43,514 nucleotides of DNA, from the IMG/VR virus record IMGVR_UViG_3300030103_003364, positions 1 to 43,514 of that record; one strand, written 5' to 3'. The stretch is from a virus. Under the pieces are notes generated by a model, which was not told where the DNA came from, searched no databases, and was given only the letters and a program-made list of their open reading frames with translations. This document shows, one piece after another, positions 1 to 7,819 of this stretch. How positions within the stretch are numbered: the first letter of the stretch is position 1; every line of letters starts with the position of its first letter. The position numbers were made by a program, and so were the translations under genes.

Positions 1-1
1 C

Positions 2-235
2 AGGCAGTATCCTTCCATGTTAGCAAGATGGAAAGGACATAAAGCAAGCTGGAAAGAGAAGATGGGTGGCGCTGATATAATCTATGTAAGGTATGATGAT
101 TTATCGCACCGTTTTGATAAGACACTTATGATAATATCTAAACGAATGGGTATCCCGATAATAGGTGGAATAGCAAGAAAGCCAGATAAAAGTAAAACTG
201 TCCAAGCAGGAGAGTTTAGCGAAAAGGAACTTTGA
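2..235 (+). CDS. Sulfotransferase, C-terminal part, cut by window edge
   Basis: The frame is open from base 2 to the TGA at 233-235 and matches the last 77 codons of the complete sulfotransferase at 40279-40911. Only the C-terminal third is present, so the PAPS-binding loop is missing because of the window edge, not because of a mutation. The protein stretch is almost identical to its partner until the last dozen residues, which differ (ending GEFSEKEL instead of GEFNEKEVT). The TGA overlaps the TTG start of the next gene by four bases, as in the other copy. Confidence 0.85.
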   Translation, partial: RQYPSMLARWKGHKASWKEKMGGADIIYVRYDDLSHRFDKTLMIISKRMGIPIIGGIARKPDKSKTVQAGEFSEKEL

Positions 236-1218
236 AAACAGCTTGTGTAGTAAGGTATGGAGCTTTTGGAGATGCGGTAATGGTGACACCAGTTCTCAGG
301 AAGTTAAAAGAGGATGGATACCATGTGACTATGAACATGACTCCAAGAGCAAAGAGTGTACTAAGAAACAATCCGTACATTGATAAATATTTAATACAGG
401 AAGATAATGAGATACCTAATGAAGAGCTTGGGGATTATTGGAAGAATTTATCTGAGAATTACGACAAGTTTATTAATTTATCTGGCTCTGTTGAAGGTGG
501 CTTACTTAAAGTTGAAGGAAAACCTGCTTTCCGTTGGGAGCATGAAGTAAGACATGAGAAATGCAATAAGAATTATTACGACGAACAGTTCCGAGTTGCT
601 GGATTCCCTGAAATTACAGGGAGAAATGGAGAACTCTTCTTTTCCTCACTTGAACATAAACTCGCCAAAGCATTTATTAAGAAATCAAGAAAGGCAAAAC
701 AATTTGTCGTTATGTGGTCGCTTGCAGGAAGTTCTTTCCATAAGAACTATCCATACACGCAGTTAGTTTGTGATTGGTTATTACGAGAATATAATGATAT
801 AGTTGTAATAACAGTTGGTGATGCTCTTAGCGTTATGTTAGAATGGGAGCATCCGAGAGTAAAATGCAGGTCTGATAAATGGTCTATTCGTCAGGCTATG
901 CTAATGACTAAATATGTAGACTTGGTGGTGGGAAGTGAAACAGGAATACTCAATGCGTCAGGGTGCTATGACACGCCAAAGATTGTCCTCTTGTCTCATT
1001 CGTCTGAGGAGAATCTCACGAAATACTGGAAGAACTGTACCAATTTACACGCAGGAGAGGACACACCTTGTTATCCGTGTCATCAGTTACATTATAGTCT
1101 TGAGTCTTGCCCTTTACACGACAAGCTAAAGACACCTTTATGTATGGCTAATCTTAAATTTGAGATAGTCAAGAACGAAATAGAACGACATTATAAGGAA
1201 TGGAAGAATGGATGTTAA
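232..1218 (+). CDS. Glycosyltransferase family 9 (heptosyltransferase-like), left allele
   Basis: The 328-residue protein has the GT9 layout. An N-terminal Rossmann start (RYGAFGDAVMVTPVLRKLK, about residues 8-26) resembles ADP-heptose:LPS heptosyltransferases. A C-terminal donor-site segment (DLVVGSETGILNASG, then a conserved region to SHSSEEN) follows. The family moves an activated sugar to a glycan acceptor in the cytoplasm; donor and acceptor here are unknown. A Cys-rich tail (PCYPCHQLHY, then further Cys residues) is unusual and could bind metal. The start is TTG, overlapping the sulfotransferase stop (TTGA), which suggests translational coupling. The paralogue at 40908-41897 is clearly homologous but diverged. 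Confidence 0.82.
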   Translation: MKTACVVRYGAFGDAVMVTPVLRKLKEDGYHVTMNMTPRAKSVLRNNPYIDKYLIQEDNEIPNEELGDYWKNLSENYDKFINLSGSVEGGLLKVEGKPAFRWEHEVRHEKCNKNYYDEQFRVAGFPEITGRNGELFFSSLEHKLAKAFIKKSRKAKQFVVMWSLAGSSFHKNYPYTQLVCDWLLREYNDIVVITVGDALSVMLEWEHPRVKCRSDKWSIRQAMLMTKYVDLVVGSETGILNASGCYDTPKIVLLSHSSEENLTKYWKNCTNLHAGEDTPCYPCHQLHYSLESCPLHDKLKTPLCMANLKFEIVKNEIERHYKEWKNGC

Positions 1219-1549
1219 AGTGAAAGATAATGGTACTCGTTCTCCTATGGGTATTTTATCAGTACAAACTGAAGAAACAGTTGCAAGACAAAAAGATAAA
1301 CCGTATAATGTGGGAGAATTTAATGATGGAGTAAAAGGAGATAGTGACGAATTAGAAGGTATGCCAACTCCAGATGAAGATAGGTTTGACGAAGGAGATT
1401 TTAACTTGGCTTTACGTTATCCTCATGCTATAAGAAGAATGTGGAGTGATGATGTAGCTATAGAAGTTATGGAAGCTCTACTACTTAATAAGCCTTTTGA
1501 ATTGCTAAAACAGAAACTACTACAGAAAGGAGAACAAGATGCTAGATAG
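1208..1549 (+). CDS. Conserved cassette protein A, unknown function (left allele)
   Basis: The 113-residue acidic protein is not recognised. Its ATG lies inside the last codons of the GT9 gene, and its end overlaps the next gene by 11 bases, so the genes are tightly coupled. Its homologue at 42246-42620 shares the middle motif GDSxELEGMPTPxE and a strongly conserved C-terminus (MWSDDVAIEVMEALLL, KPFELL, KGEQDAR). Conservation between diverged alleles argues that it is a real gene under selection. Its position just before a virion adaptor gene would fit a small structural or assembly role, but that is a guess. Confidence 0.7.
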   Translation: MDVKVKDNGTRSPMGILSVQTEETVARQKDKPYNVGEFNDGVKGDSDELEGMPTPDEDRFDEGDFNLALRYPHAIRRMWSDDVAIEVMEALLLNKPFELLKQKLLQKGEQDAR

Positions 1550-1730
1550 AATAGCAATAGGACTAAACATTATTCCTAATTCGCATCCTACGGATGAACA
1601 CCACAGGAAGATGGGTAACAAAAAGAGAATGGCAAGGTCAGAAGCAGACGATAGAATGAGGCAGAGAAGAAAGAAGCATGAAGATAAGAACTCCAGAATG
1701 GGGTCTGGTAATCACGGAATTGATAACTAA
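1539..1730 (+). CDS. Conserved cassette protein B, small basic protein (left allele)
   Basis: The 63-residue protein opens with DRIAIGLNIIPNSHP, shared with its homologue at 42610-42804, followed by a charged Arg/Lys-rich tail that is poorly conserved. A good ribosome site (AAAGGAG) lies inside the end of the preceding gene. The TAA overlaps the ATG of the next gene by one base. The fixed N-terminus and variable basic tail suggest a small binding or adaptor peptide. No family is recognised. Confidence 0.65.
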   Translation: MLDRIAIGLNIIPNSHPTDEHHRKMGNKKRMARSEADDRMRQRRKKHEDKNSRMGSGNHGIDN

Positions 1731-2245
1731 TGTATCATTTCCAAATACAAGAATATCGTAAAGGAAAAAAGGGGGAAGTAAGTATGGGCTATTGGGTCGG
1801 TATGACTACCAAGAGTGGTAGTGAAGCAAACTTCTATGTAGAAGATGATAACGGAACTAAGAGATACTACAATGGAAAAGATAAAAGGCATGAGTATAGG
1901 AATGAAGAACCATACGACCTAATAAAAGACCATACTAAATTAGTTAAAAAGATAGAGAAAGCTATAAAACCATTTGATGTAAAAGAAAATAAACCAGAAA
2001 TAGATTTAGAAGTAAAAACAGCAAATGCTGAAAGGTTTAAAGAACTCACAACTCCAGCAGGATTAAAAGCAAAGGAACTATTAGCTGGTGATGGATTAAA
2101 CCATGCTTCCTTTATTAGAGCATTAGGACAGGAAGTAAAACAAAGTACAAGGAAGAGTACAAAAGCACAGTATAATACTATACTAAATGAACTGACAGAA
2201 AATGATTTAATTAGAAAAGAAGGCTTGAATTATCTTTATAAGTAG
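1730..2245 (+). CDS. Conserved cassette protein C, unknown function (left allele)
   Basis: The 171-residue protein has two parts. The N-terminal 65 residues (GYWVGMTTKSG, NFYVEDD, YYNGKDK, EYRNEEPYD) are strongly conserved with the homologue at 42804-43328. The C-terminal part has a variable linker, then a helical region ending in GLNYLYK. That end resembles a small winged-helix-like fold, but this is only an impression. It is the last gene before the adaptor gene; the 36-base gap carries the ribosome site AGGAGA. Confidence 0.68.
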   Translation: MYHFQIQEYRKGKKGEVSMGYWVGMTTKSGSEANFYVEDDNGTKRYYNGKDKRHEYRNEEPYDLIKDHTKLVKKIEKAIKPFDVKENKPEIDLEVKTANAERFKELTTPAGLKAKELLAGDGLNHASFIRALGQEVKQSTRKSTKAQYNTILNELTENDLIRKEGLNYLYK

Positions 2246-2281
2246 TGTATATATTGTAATACAACAATAGGAGACGACATC

Positions 2282-3175
2282 ATGGCTGCTCCAACTGCAC
2301 CGACACTTACGATTATTACGACAGAAGGTATAAAGAAGGCTGGCTATGGTAACGCTGCATCTTCACTTTTAACTCGTTCACAAGACGAGTGGATAGAAGA
2401 GATAAAGAATGATATATGGACTTTATCTAAGAAGTTAAAATCCCTCTATGCTACTTCATTTGCTGTTACTACTAATGGAGTAGAGAAGTATTCCTACCCT
2501 ACAGATTTCTCCTCAGAAATGTCAATAACACTAATGACTGGAAGCGTTACTGGTACGGCTCAAGCAGGGGCGGCTACTACTATAACCCTTGCTGCTGCTA
2601 ATACCGCTTCTGATTTAATTGGCAAAGAAATAATGATTTTATCTGGTACTGGTTCTGCGCAGATAAACCAGATAACTGCCTTTGTAGCTTCCACTAATGT
2701 TGCAACCGTAAACGATACTTGGTCAACTAACCCTGACAGTACATCTGTTTATATGGTTGTTGATAAGTATAAAGACCTTCAGCAAACTCCTGTATGGCGA
2801 CATGACTCTGGAAGAACCTCACCAGAGAGAGGAGAACCTACACATTTCTTTCCTATCGGAGATTCCGATAATGGAGAATTTATTTTATTTCCTACACCTT
2901 TCCGTTCTGCGAGTGATACAAATGGGTACGGTATTCGTCATCAATATTATGCTGACCTTCTTCGTGTTGACCTGGCTTCTACTTTAATGACAACTTTATA
3001 TAGAAGGTGGAGGAGTCTCTTTATACAAGGTGTAAAGTATAAATGTTTAGAAGATTTAGATGACAATAGGCAGGGGCAGGAAGCTCAGAAGTATCGTGGG
3101 GATTTAAACGCTATGATTGTTCGTGAGGCTTATGGTGTGGATTTAAGTAATCTTAATATTTCGGTGGAGGGATAA
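2282..3175 (+). CDS. Putative head-tail adaptor/connector protein
   Basis: The 297-residue protein resembles adaptor-type proteins that podoviruses place between capsid and tail genes. It has a helical N-terminus (LTRSQDEWIEEIKNDIWTLS) and a beta-rich middle with a short inserted beta domain (residues about 80-160). Phrases such as PTHFFPIG and EFILFPTP, followed by YGIRHQYYADL, are typical of this group. Such proteins sit below the portal and join it to the tail tube. Its neighbours (nozzle-like protein, fibre) fit. The same gene restarts at 43370 and is cut by the window edge. The family call rests on sequence impression, not a search. Confidence 0.55.
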   Translation: MAAPTAPTLTIITTEGIKKAGYGNAASSLLTRSQDEWIEEIKNDIWTLSKKLKSLYATSFAVTTNGVEKYSYPTDFSSEMSITLMTGSVTGTAQAGAATTITLAAANTASDLIGKEIMILSGTGSAQINQITAFVASTNVATVNDTWSTNPDSTSVYMVVDKYKDLQQTPVWRHDSGRTSPERGEPTHFFPIGDSDNGEFILFPTPFRSASDTNGYGIRHQYYADLLRVDLASTLMTTLYRRWRSLFIQGVKYKCLEDLDDNRQGQEAQKYRGDLNAMIVREAYGVDLSNLNISVEG

Positions 3176-3702
3176 TGGCAAAAAAAAGAACAGCAACTCA
3201 GGAAGCTGAAGAAGAAGCAAAGAGAAAAAGACATGGTTGGAATAAAAAGAAGAAAAGAAAAGTATTGAACAAAGAAGAACTCCTGAAAGGTAAAGTTAAA
3301 AAGTTTGACCCAAGAGGTTCTGGTTATGACCAAAAAAACGCACCTCCAAGAAAACCAGCTAATCCTTCTGCTGGGAAGGAAGGAATCCCTCATCAGGATA
3401 CAAGAAATCCAAGAACAGGTCAAATTTTAAAAGGGCAAAAACATCCTACTTTTAGGTTAGGAATGGAGGGTGAAGAAGAGGCAGGTTACACAATCCATAG
3501 AGACGAATTAACTGGTAGGCTTTTTTCAAGAGCAAGAAGGAATCCCTCCGCAGCAGGGAATATGGTGTCCATAAAAGAACTCTTGGAGGAAAATGATAGA
3601 TATAGAAAAACTTTAGAGAGAAAGACAGCAACTCAGGAAGCTGAAGAAGAAGCAAAGAGAAAAAGACAAAAGACTGATTATAATAAAAAGAAGAAAAGGT
3701 AA
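3175..3702 (+). CDS. Lys/Arg-rich protein with duplicated ends
   Basis: The 175-residue protein is extremely basic. Both ends carry the segment ATQEAEEEAKRKR, encoded by a perfect 44-base direct repeat (3190-3233 and 3625-3668), and both are followed by KKKK runs. The C-terminus (TDYNKKKKR) matches a stretch of the large terminase (TDYNKKKMR) through a 24-base identical segment. The middle holds PRGSGYDQKNAPPRKPA and a region with GRLFSRARRNPSAAGN. The ATG overlaps the adaptor gene stop by one base. A DNA-binding virion or packaging-linked role is possible. No family is recognised. Confidence 0.6.
   Translation: MAKKRTATQEAEEEAKRKRHGWNKKKKRKVLNKEELLKGKVKKFDPRGSGYDQKNAPPRKPANPSAGKEGIPHQDTRNPRTGQILKGQKHPTFRLGMEGEEEAGYTIHRDELTGRLFSRARRNPSAAGNMVSIKELLEENDRYRKTLERKTATQEAEEEAKRKRQKTDYNKKKKR
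3190..3233 (+). repeat. 44-base direct repeat, copy 1 (copy 2 at 3625-3668)
   Basis: The same 44 bases occur at the start and end of the Lys-rich gene, in the same reading frame. The repeat is perfect, so it is either a recent duplication or kept identical by recombination. The flanks then diverge, although both continue into A-rich Lys codons. Confidence 0.9.
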
Positions 3703-3705
3703 ATA

Positions 3706-5331
3706 ATGGGATACTCAGGACAGACTATTGAGATTGATTTAAACGCAGGTGGGTTTAATTACAATCCTAACCTTGACTCTTTGCAGTTAGGAGCTATGAT
3801 TGATGGCTCTATTAATACAACTCTGCAAGATGGTGGGCGCAGGAAGCGTGGTGGTACTTCTCATGTAAACACTAGTGCCATTTCTGGTACACCTAAGTTA
3901 ATGAAGCTACATGATTTTATTCTGACTACTGGAACTCAGTTTCTTATGATGGCTGGTGCTGATGGAAAACTTTATAAGAATTTTACAGATACTTTAAAAA
4001 CAGGATTATCTACCACAAACTATTGGGATATGTCAAGCATGAATGACTTGCTTGTTACTACTGATGGTGCATCTGTATTACAGACATGGGATGGTGCTGC
4101 TGGTAGTACATCAGATGTGTCCACTCCTGCACCTGATTGGGCTACTGATTCTTTATATCCACAGCAGTTGGTTTTACATGGTAGAGGATTATCTCAAAGG
4201 ATGTGGTCTTGGACAACTAATAATAAAATCTTTGGTAGTAAAATATTTGATGCAGATGATTGGGGTGCAACTAATGGATTTATTTCAGACACTAATAACG
4301 TGTTTGCTACGAGAGAGGGAGGCAGTATTACTGGTATGTATGAGTTTGGTGATAGTTTGTTTATCACTACTGCTCGTAATACTTATATTCTACAAGACTC
4401 AAATTCTGACATTTCTACATGGGGTTTTACTTTAGCACAGTTTAATGCTGGTTCTGCTCATTGGAGAGTTATGGCACGGACTCCTAATGATATGTTGGTA
4501 ATGATGGATGATGGAGAAATTTATAGTCTTGTTACTGTAAATGCGAAAGGTGATTACAAAGCCTCAAGTATTACTAAACCAGCTTTTATAGATAGGTGGA
4601 TTAGAGATAATGTAGATTTAACACAGATAAGTAAGTTCCACATAAACTACGACCCTAAGATAAGGGCAGTATTGGTGTTTATGGTTAAGTCTGGTTCTAC
4701 TGTGGTTGATGTGTGCTTACCTTATTTTATAGATAGACCAGTTGACCAAGCGTGGGGTGCGCCTTTTGAGAATGAAGATTTTGATTGTGGATATAATGCT
4801 TCTGTTTCAGCTTTAGTTAAAGTTGCTGCTGGTGATTACAGATTAAGGACAGGTGCTAACACTACAGGGTTTGTTTGGGATTTAAACCAATCAACCTTTG
4901 CTGACAATAATGAAGCATACACGGGTAAGGTGTATTTACCAGAATCTGGATTTGGTGATAATGTAAGTATGAAGATGTTTAAGCGAATCATCTTCACAGG
5001 ATTTAATACAGCTATAAATGATGATGATGATTTAAGTCTTCAATGGACAACGGATGGGATAGCTAATACACCACAGTCTGTTAATTTTATAGCGTTGGCA
5101 TTAAAGGTTGATGACCCTGATGCTATCGTAGACCAAGCCATAGTAGGTTGTCCTAAAGGTAGTTTATATAACCTAGAGGCTATATTGCCTTTAGGACAAC
5201 CTGCTCGTAGGATAGGTATAAGATTTTCTAATAGTACAGAGGGTGATGACTTTTATGTAACTTCAGTTCAAGTAGATGTTAAACCTCTTGGGAGGAGACC
5301 GACACCAAGTAGAACATCAGTAGCTCAATAG
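3706..5331 (+). CDS. Tail nozzle/stabilisation-like structural protein
   Basis: The 541-residue, beta-rich protein begins with an early motif (GGRRKRGGTSHVN, about residues 43-55). This recalls podoviral proteins that close the tail tube, such as the P22 gp10 type, where a short N-terminal strand precedes a beta-propeller. Repeated strand-turn units with Trp and Asp (TNYWDMSSMNDLLVTTDG, QTWDGAAG) support a propeller-like fold. The gene lies three bases after the Lys-rich gene and nine bases before the fibre gene, in the tail block. The structural role is likely, but the exact equivalent is uncertain. Confidence 0.5.
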   Translation: MGYSGQTIEIDLNAGGFNYNPNLDSLQLGAMIDGSINTTLQDGGRRKRGGTSHVNTSAISGTPKLMKLHDFILTTGTQFLMMAGADGKLYKNFTDTLKTGLSTTNYWDMSSMNDLLVTTDGASVLQTWDGAAGSTSDVSTPAPDWATDSLYPQQLVLHGRGLSQRMWSWTTNNKIFGSKIFDADDWGATNGFISDTNNVFATREGGSITGMYEFGDSLFITTARNTYILQDSNSDISTWGFTLAQFNAGSAHWRVMARTPNDMLVMMDDGEIYSLVTVNAKGDYKASSITKPAFIDRWIRDNVDLTQISKFHINYDPKIRAVLVFMVKSGSTVVDVCLPYFIDRPVDQAWGAPFENEDFDCGYNASVSALVKVAAGDYRLRTGANTTGFVWDLNQSTFADNNEAYTGKVYLPESGFGDNVSMKMFKRIIFTGFNTAINDDDDLSLQWTTDGIANTPQSVNFIALALKVDDPDAIVDQAIVGCPKGSLYNLEAILPLGQPARRIGIRFSNSTEGDDFYVTSVQVDVKPLGRRPTPSRTSVAQ

Positions 5332-5340
5332 GAGGAGAGA

Positions 5341-7017
5341 ATGGCAACTTACATTAGTAACACAACGGCAAACACGACTTGGATAGCTAATATAACAGTT
5401 ATAACGGCAGCAAGATTAAACACAGAGAACACTAATATTCTTGCAAATGATGTTGCTTTGGATACAGCTTTAGCTCTTTCACATGACAGCACAGGTTATT
5501 TTAATCCTACTGTTGGAAGTGATGTAGCATCTACAAATGCTTTAACATTAGGCACAGGAAACATATTTGATATAACTGGTACTACTGCTATCACAAGTAT
5601 AGGTACTAAGGGTACTGGTTATATAGTTTGGCTTCAGTTTGATGGGATTTTGACATTAACTCACCATGCTACCGATTTAATTCTTCCTGATGATTCAAAT
5701 ATTACAACTGCTGCTGGAGATGTAGCTTGTCTTTATGAGTATGCTTCTGCCGATTGGAGATTAATTTCTTATAGCAGGTCAGACGCTACTTCAGGAGTGT
5801 TAAGTGTTGCGAATGGTGGAACAGGTGCTACCACATTAACTGATGGTGGAATATTGTTAGGTTCTGGAACTAGTGCTATAACTGCCATGTCGGTTCTTGC
5901 TGATGGTTCAATTATTGTTGGTGATGGTGCTACTGACCCTGTAGAATTAGCAGCGTTCACATCATCTACTGGAACATTAAAACATGAAAAGGGTGGGGTA
6001 GAGGCTGATATTTCAGCCATAGCTGATGGAGGCATAGTTGTAGGTACAGGAACAGGCACTATGGCAATAAGAGCAAGTGCTTTAACAGGCGGTGCATCTG
6101 GTTACATAAAACACGAGCTTGGTGGGGTAGAGGCTGATATATCTGCTATAGCTGATGGCGGTATGGTTGTAGGTACAGGCACAGGCACTATGGCTATAAG
6201 GGCAAGTGCGTTAACTGGCGGTGCATCTGGTTATATAAAACATGAACTTGGTGGGACTGAAGCAGACCTTTCAGCAGTAGCGGATGGTGATGTAGTTGTT
6301 GGAACTGGTGCTGGTTCTATGGGTTTAGAGTCTGGGGCTACTTTCAGAACAACAGTGGGGCTTGGAACAGGAGATAGCCCACAATTTACAACCCCATACG
6401 CATCCACAAGCATAGAGTTGGGACACGCTACAGACACTACATTAACGAGGTCAGCCGCAGGTGAGCTTGCTGTTGAGGGTACTGATGTAAAGAAAGTTGG
6501 GAAAGAAACTATATGGATTCCTGTTGAAGCCTTGACTCCTGCAACAACTCAACCTTGCGGAGATATGGAATTAATCGAGGCAGGCACGAATGACGTAGAT
6601 TATAATGTGATGGATTTTGATACAGGCTCAGATGAGTATGCTAATTTTAGAGTCCAGTTTCCAAAATCGTGGAATGAAAGCACGATTACTTTTCAAGTTG
6701 CTTGGACATCATCAGCTACGGATACAGATGGTGTTGCATGGGGATTACAAGGAGTGGCATTAGCGGATGACGAAACAATAGATTCTTCCTGGGGTGCTGC
6801 GGTAGTAGTTACTGATGACAATATCAGTGCGGCAGGTGATATGTTGATTACTTCAGAATCATCTGCGGTAACAATATCAGGTTCGCCAAGTGTAGATGAA
6901 ACAGTTATATTTAGAATATTCAGAGATGTTTCAGATGCTAATGATGATATGGCAGAAGATGCACGATTACTTGGAATAAGAATGTTTTTTACAACTGATG
7001 CCTCAACCGATACATAG
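5341..7017 (+). CDS. Tail fibre-like protein with tandem repeats
   Basis: The 558-residue, Gly/Thr/Ala-rich protein has a typical phage fibre composition. The N-terminal part (about 1-150) includes LNTENTNILANDVALD and a beta-rich segment. The middle has repeats of the form GGTGATTLTDGGILLGSGTS, then a 43-residue unit present twice and partly a third time (GGVEADISAIADGG, VVGTGTGTMAIRASAL, SGYIKHEL). The C-terminal 190 residues form a separate beta-rich domain that could be the receptor-contacting or trimerising tip. The ribosome site GGAGGAGAG sits directly upstream. Confidence 0.75.
   Translation: MATYISNTTANTTWIANITVITAARLNTENTNILANDVALDTALALSHDSTGYFNPTVGSDVASTNALTLGTGNIFDITGTTAITSIGTKGTGYIVWLQFDGILTLTHHATDLILPDDSNITTAAGDVACLYEYASADWRLISYSRSDATSGVLSVANGGTGATTLTDGGILLGSGTSAITAMSVLADGSIIVGDGATDPVELAAFTSSTGTLKHEKGGVEADISAIADGGIVVGTGTGTMAIRASALTGGASGYIKHELGGVEADISAIADGGMVVGTGTGTMAIRASALTGGASGYIKHELGGTEADLSAVADGDVVVGTGAGSMGLESGATFRTTVGLGTGDSPQFTTPYASTSIELGHATDTTLTRSAAGELAVEGTDVKKVGKETIWIPVEALTPATTQPCGDMELIEAGTNDVDYNVMDFDTGSDEYANFRVQFPKSWNESTITFQVAWTSSATDTDGVAWGLQGVALADDETIDSSWGAAVVVTDDNISAAGDMLITSESSAVTISGSPSVDETVIFRIFRDVSDANDDMAEDARLLGIRMFFTTDASTDT
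5992..6330 (+). repeat. 129-base tandem repeat in fibre gene
   Basis: Unit 1 starts at 5992, unit 2 at 6121, and a partial diverged unit 3 at about 6250. Each unit is 129 bases (43 codons). Units 1 and 2 encode nearly the same residues but differ at many third positions, so this is an older duplication rather than a fresh slippage event. Unit number could set fibre length. Confidence 0.85.
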
Positions 7018-7025
7018 GGGATGAT

Positions 7026-7307
7026 ATGATAACAGAGAAACAATGGTTAGTGAAATTGAAGAGGGCAGTAGAAAGAACCCACTGCCTCTACCACCAACGT
7101 TATCTCATTTGTGGAAGAACCTACAAACAAGATAACGTGATGGGTATGATAGCTGACAGAATAATCGAATTAGCGGAACAAGACGAAATGAATCAAGGGT
7201 TAATGGGTAAATTATTGAAGGATTATGAAGAGACCATATCATGTAAAGGAGAAGCCTTAAAATACATGGGTGCTAACCCCTCAAGTAGAAAGGTGGTAAT
7301 AACATGA
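7026..7307 (+). CDS. Hypothetical protein, tail region
   Basis: The 93-residue, mostly helical protein has two Cys residues near the N-terminus and a His/Tyr-rich stretch (HCLYHQRYLICGRTY). The stop overlaps the next gene by four bases (ATGA), giving translational coupling with the fibre-assembly-like gene. No family is recognised. Its place between the fibre and the fibre-assembly-like gene suggests a tail-related role. Confidence 0.6.
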   Translation: MITEKQWLVKLKRAVERTHCLYHQRYLICGRTYKQDNVMGMIADRIIELAEQDEMNQGLMGKLLKDYEETISCKGEALKYMGANPSSRKVVIT

Positions 7308-7819
7308 ACAAAGGGTTTAAAGTTTGGGATGATGAAATGCTCACAGATGTAAGTAAGTATCCAGAAGGTGAGAGTTTACCTGATAATTATCTTACAGGTA
7401 AAATTGTTAATAGTAAATTGGTATGGAGGCCAGTAGTTATAGGGGATAATCCTTCTTATGACCCTGATATACAAACAAAAACTTTTGAAAGAGTAATTAA
7501 TGATGACAATGTAACGATTAACTTTTTTGTTGTTGATAAAGATTTAGAAGAAATAAAAGAAAGCAAAAAACAAGAAACTAAAGGGAAAGGTAAAGAAATC
7601 GTATTATTAATAAGAAGTGAGGAGTGTCAAAGAAATGCAGCACTTGGACTTTTATCAGAACAGGAAACAAAAGATATAAAAACTGATATTGAAGCTGTTA
7701 GAAAGTATTATCACGAAGTATTTAAGCCATCACTTAATGCTTGTACTACAGTACATGAAGTAAAAGCATTAACTGTAGATTTCCCACTTTATAAAAAGGA
7801 TATTTATGTTCGGATATAG
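7304..7819 (+). CDS. Tail fibre assembly-like protein
   Basis: The 171-residue protein has a short beta-rich N-terminus (YLTGKIVNSKLVWRPVVIGD) and the sequence NPSYDPDIQTKTFE. This recalls the central motif of phage tail fibre assembly chaperones, in which a YDP-type loop precedes a helical tail. The C-terminal half is helical and charged. It follows the fibre gene, as such chaperones usually do, and overlaps the adhesin-like gene by 14 bases. The assignment rests on one motif and position. Confidence 0.4.
   Translation: MNKGFKVWDDEMLTDVSKYPEGESLPDNYLTGKIVNSKLVWRPVVIGDNPSYDPDIQTKTFERVINDDNVTINFFVVDKDLEEIKESKKQETKGKGKEIVLLIRSEECQRNAALGLLSEQETKDIKTDIEAVRKYYHEVFKPSLNACTTVHEVKALTVDFPLYKKDIYVRI

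Larger units (their letters stand above)
1..2426. repeat. Left copy of the diverged terminal repeat (partner 40674-43514)
   Basis: This segment aligns colinearly with 40674-43514. It holds the end of a sulfotransferase gene, GT9, three small genes and the first codons of an adaptor gene. Both copies begin with the same bases inside the sulfotransferase and end at the same base inside the adaptor gene. The right copy is 415 bases longer, mainly because of an extra Cys-cluster gene. Identity is patchy: islands of 80-120 identical bases lie between clearly diverged stretches. The likely cause is assembly of two haplotypes of one locus in a circular or terminally redundant genome; a real duplication is the alternative. 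Confidence 0.9.

Noticed and set aside
5769-7043. Long minus-strand open frames under the fibre gene
   Set aside because: They are shadows of the Gly/Thr-rich repeat coding, have no ribosome sites and mirror the repeat structure.
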